From Pseudomonas farris (lineage in GTDB: Bacteria; Pseudomonadota; Gammaproteobacteria; Pseudomonadales; Pseudomonadaceae): 64,000 nt of DNA. Below the pieces are notes generated by a model. The model saw only the letters and a list, made by a program, of their open reading frames with translations, did no database searches and was not told where the DNA came from. Positions within the stretch are counted from its first letter, which is position 1. Every line of letters begins with the position of its first letter. The position numbers were made by a program, and so were the translations under genes. Shown here piece after piece: positions 63,836-64,000 of the stretch. Location: NCBI RefSeq assembly GCF_019145235.1, contig NZ_JAHSTV010000013.1, forward strand, positions 62,001 through 126,000. Direction: 5' to 3'.

Positions 63836-64000
63836 CAGGCAGGGCGCTCTTCAAGGACGTAGCCCATGCCGCGCACGGTGTGGATCAGCTTGTTCGGGAA
63901 ATCATCGTCGATCTTCAGGCGCAAACGGCGGATCGCCACTTCGATAACATTGGTATCGCTGTCGAAATTCATGTCCCACACCTGGGAAGCGATCAGCGAC
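63835..64000 (-). CDS. OmpR-family response regulator, C-terminal part (cut by window edge)
   Basis: The minus strand encodes ...SLIASQVWDMNFDSDTNVIEVAIRRLRLKIDDDF and ends GMGYVLEERPA, the end of an OmpR/PhoB winged-helix domain of the CusR/CopR type. Only 55 codons are visible and the receiver domain lies outside the window. It is the partner of the adjacent kinase, with overlapping stop and start codons. Confidence 0.9.
   Translation of the reverse strand, partial: SLIASQVWDMNFDSDTNVIEVAIRRLRLKIDDDFPNKLIHTVRGMGYVLEERPA

Overview
The window reads as chromosomal DNA of a fluorescent Pseudomonas (P. fluorescens group). It is GC-rich and densely packed, and gene order follows P. aeruginosa PAO1 over long stretches: ccoS-I-H-G, two ccoNOQP operons, an aer/acnA block, then slt-uup-usp-fadBA-topA-sulA-lexA-psrA-nagZ-mtnP-csiV-mfd-gap and apbE-sth-glpQ-pilZ-lolCDE. 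Many intergenic gaps carry paired REP elements of the 'GTGGGAGCGGGCTTGCTCGCGAA' type that is typical of this group.

Layout. 1-13.8 kb holds microaerobic respiration genes, all on the minus strand: ccoS (partial), ccoI, ccoH and ccoG for maturation, then two tandem cbb3 oxidase operons (ccoNOQP-1 and ccoNOQP-2). A roughly 2 kb insertion, consisting of a PIN/Phd toxin-antitoxin pair and a secreted calcineurin-like phosphoesterase of visibly lower GC, sits between ccoP1 and ccoG. 13.9-25.1 kb holds a hydrolase, an aerotaxis receptor gene broken by an in-frame amber codon, a CPBP membrane protease, acnA, rlmM, tusA, a MATE exporter, pdxB and a small conserved gene. 25.4-33 kb holds an ABC exporter, slt, uup, a universal stress protein and a small membrane protein. 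33-36.5 kb is the fadBA beta-oxidation operon. 36.6-44.7 kb holds a DUF1653 gene, topA, two small conserved genes, the SOS operon lexA-sulA divergent from psrA, nagZ and mtnP. 44.8-51.6 kb holds a SWIM/SNF2 helicase, csiV and mfd on the minus strand. 51.9-58.4 kb holds a long-form gap, an MHS-family transporter, apbE, sth and a glycerophosphodiesterase. 58.4-64 kb holds a PilZ protein, lolCDE and a heavy-metal-type two-component pair cut by the window end.

Regulation visible in the sequence: Anr/FNR-like boxes at the cco operons (one inside the divergent hydrolase coding region), a sigma-28-type promoter in front of aer, two LexA boxes over the lexA promoter, two abutting PsrA palindromes over the psrA -10 region, and a sigma-70 promoter for topA.

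I found no clearly novel multi-gene system. The points most worth a second look are the amber-interrupted aer behind an apparently intact flagellar promoter, the accessory insertion that splits the cco locus, an apbE gene at a site where PAO1 has nqrA-F but this genome has a transporter, two orientation classes of REP pairs with different conserved spacers, and a possible protein-domain relic after the ABC exporter gene.
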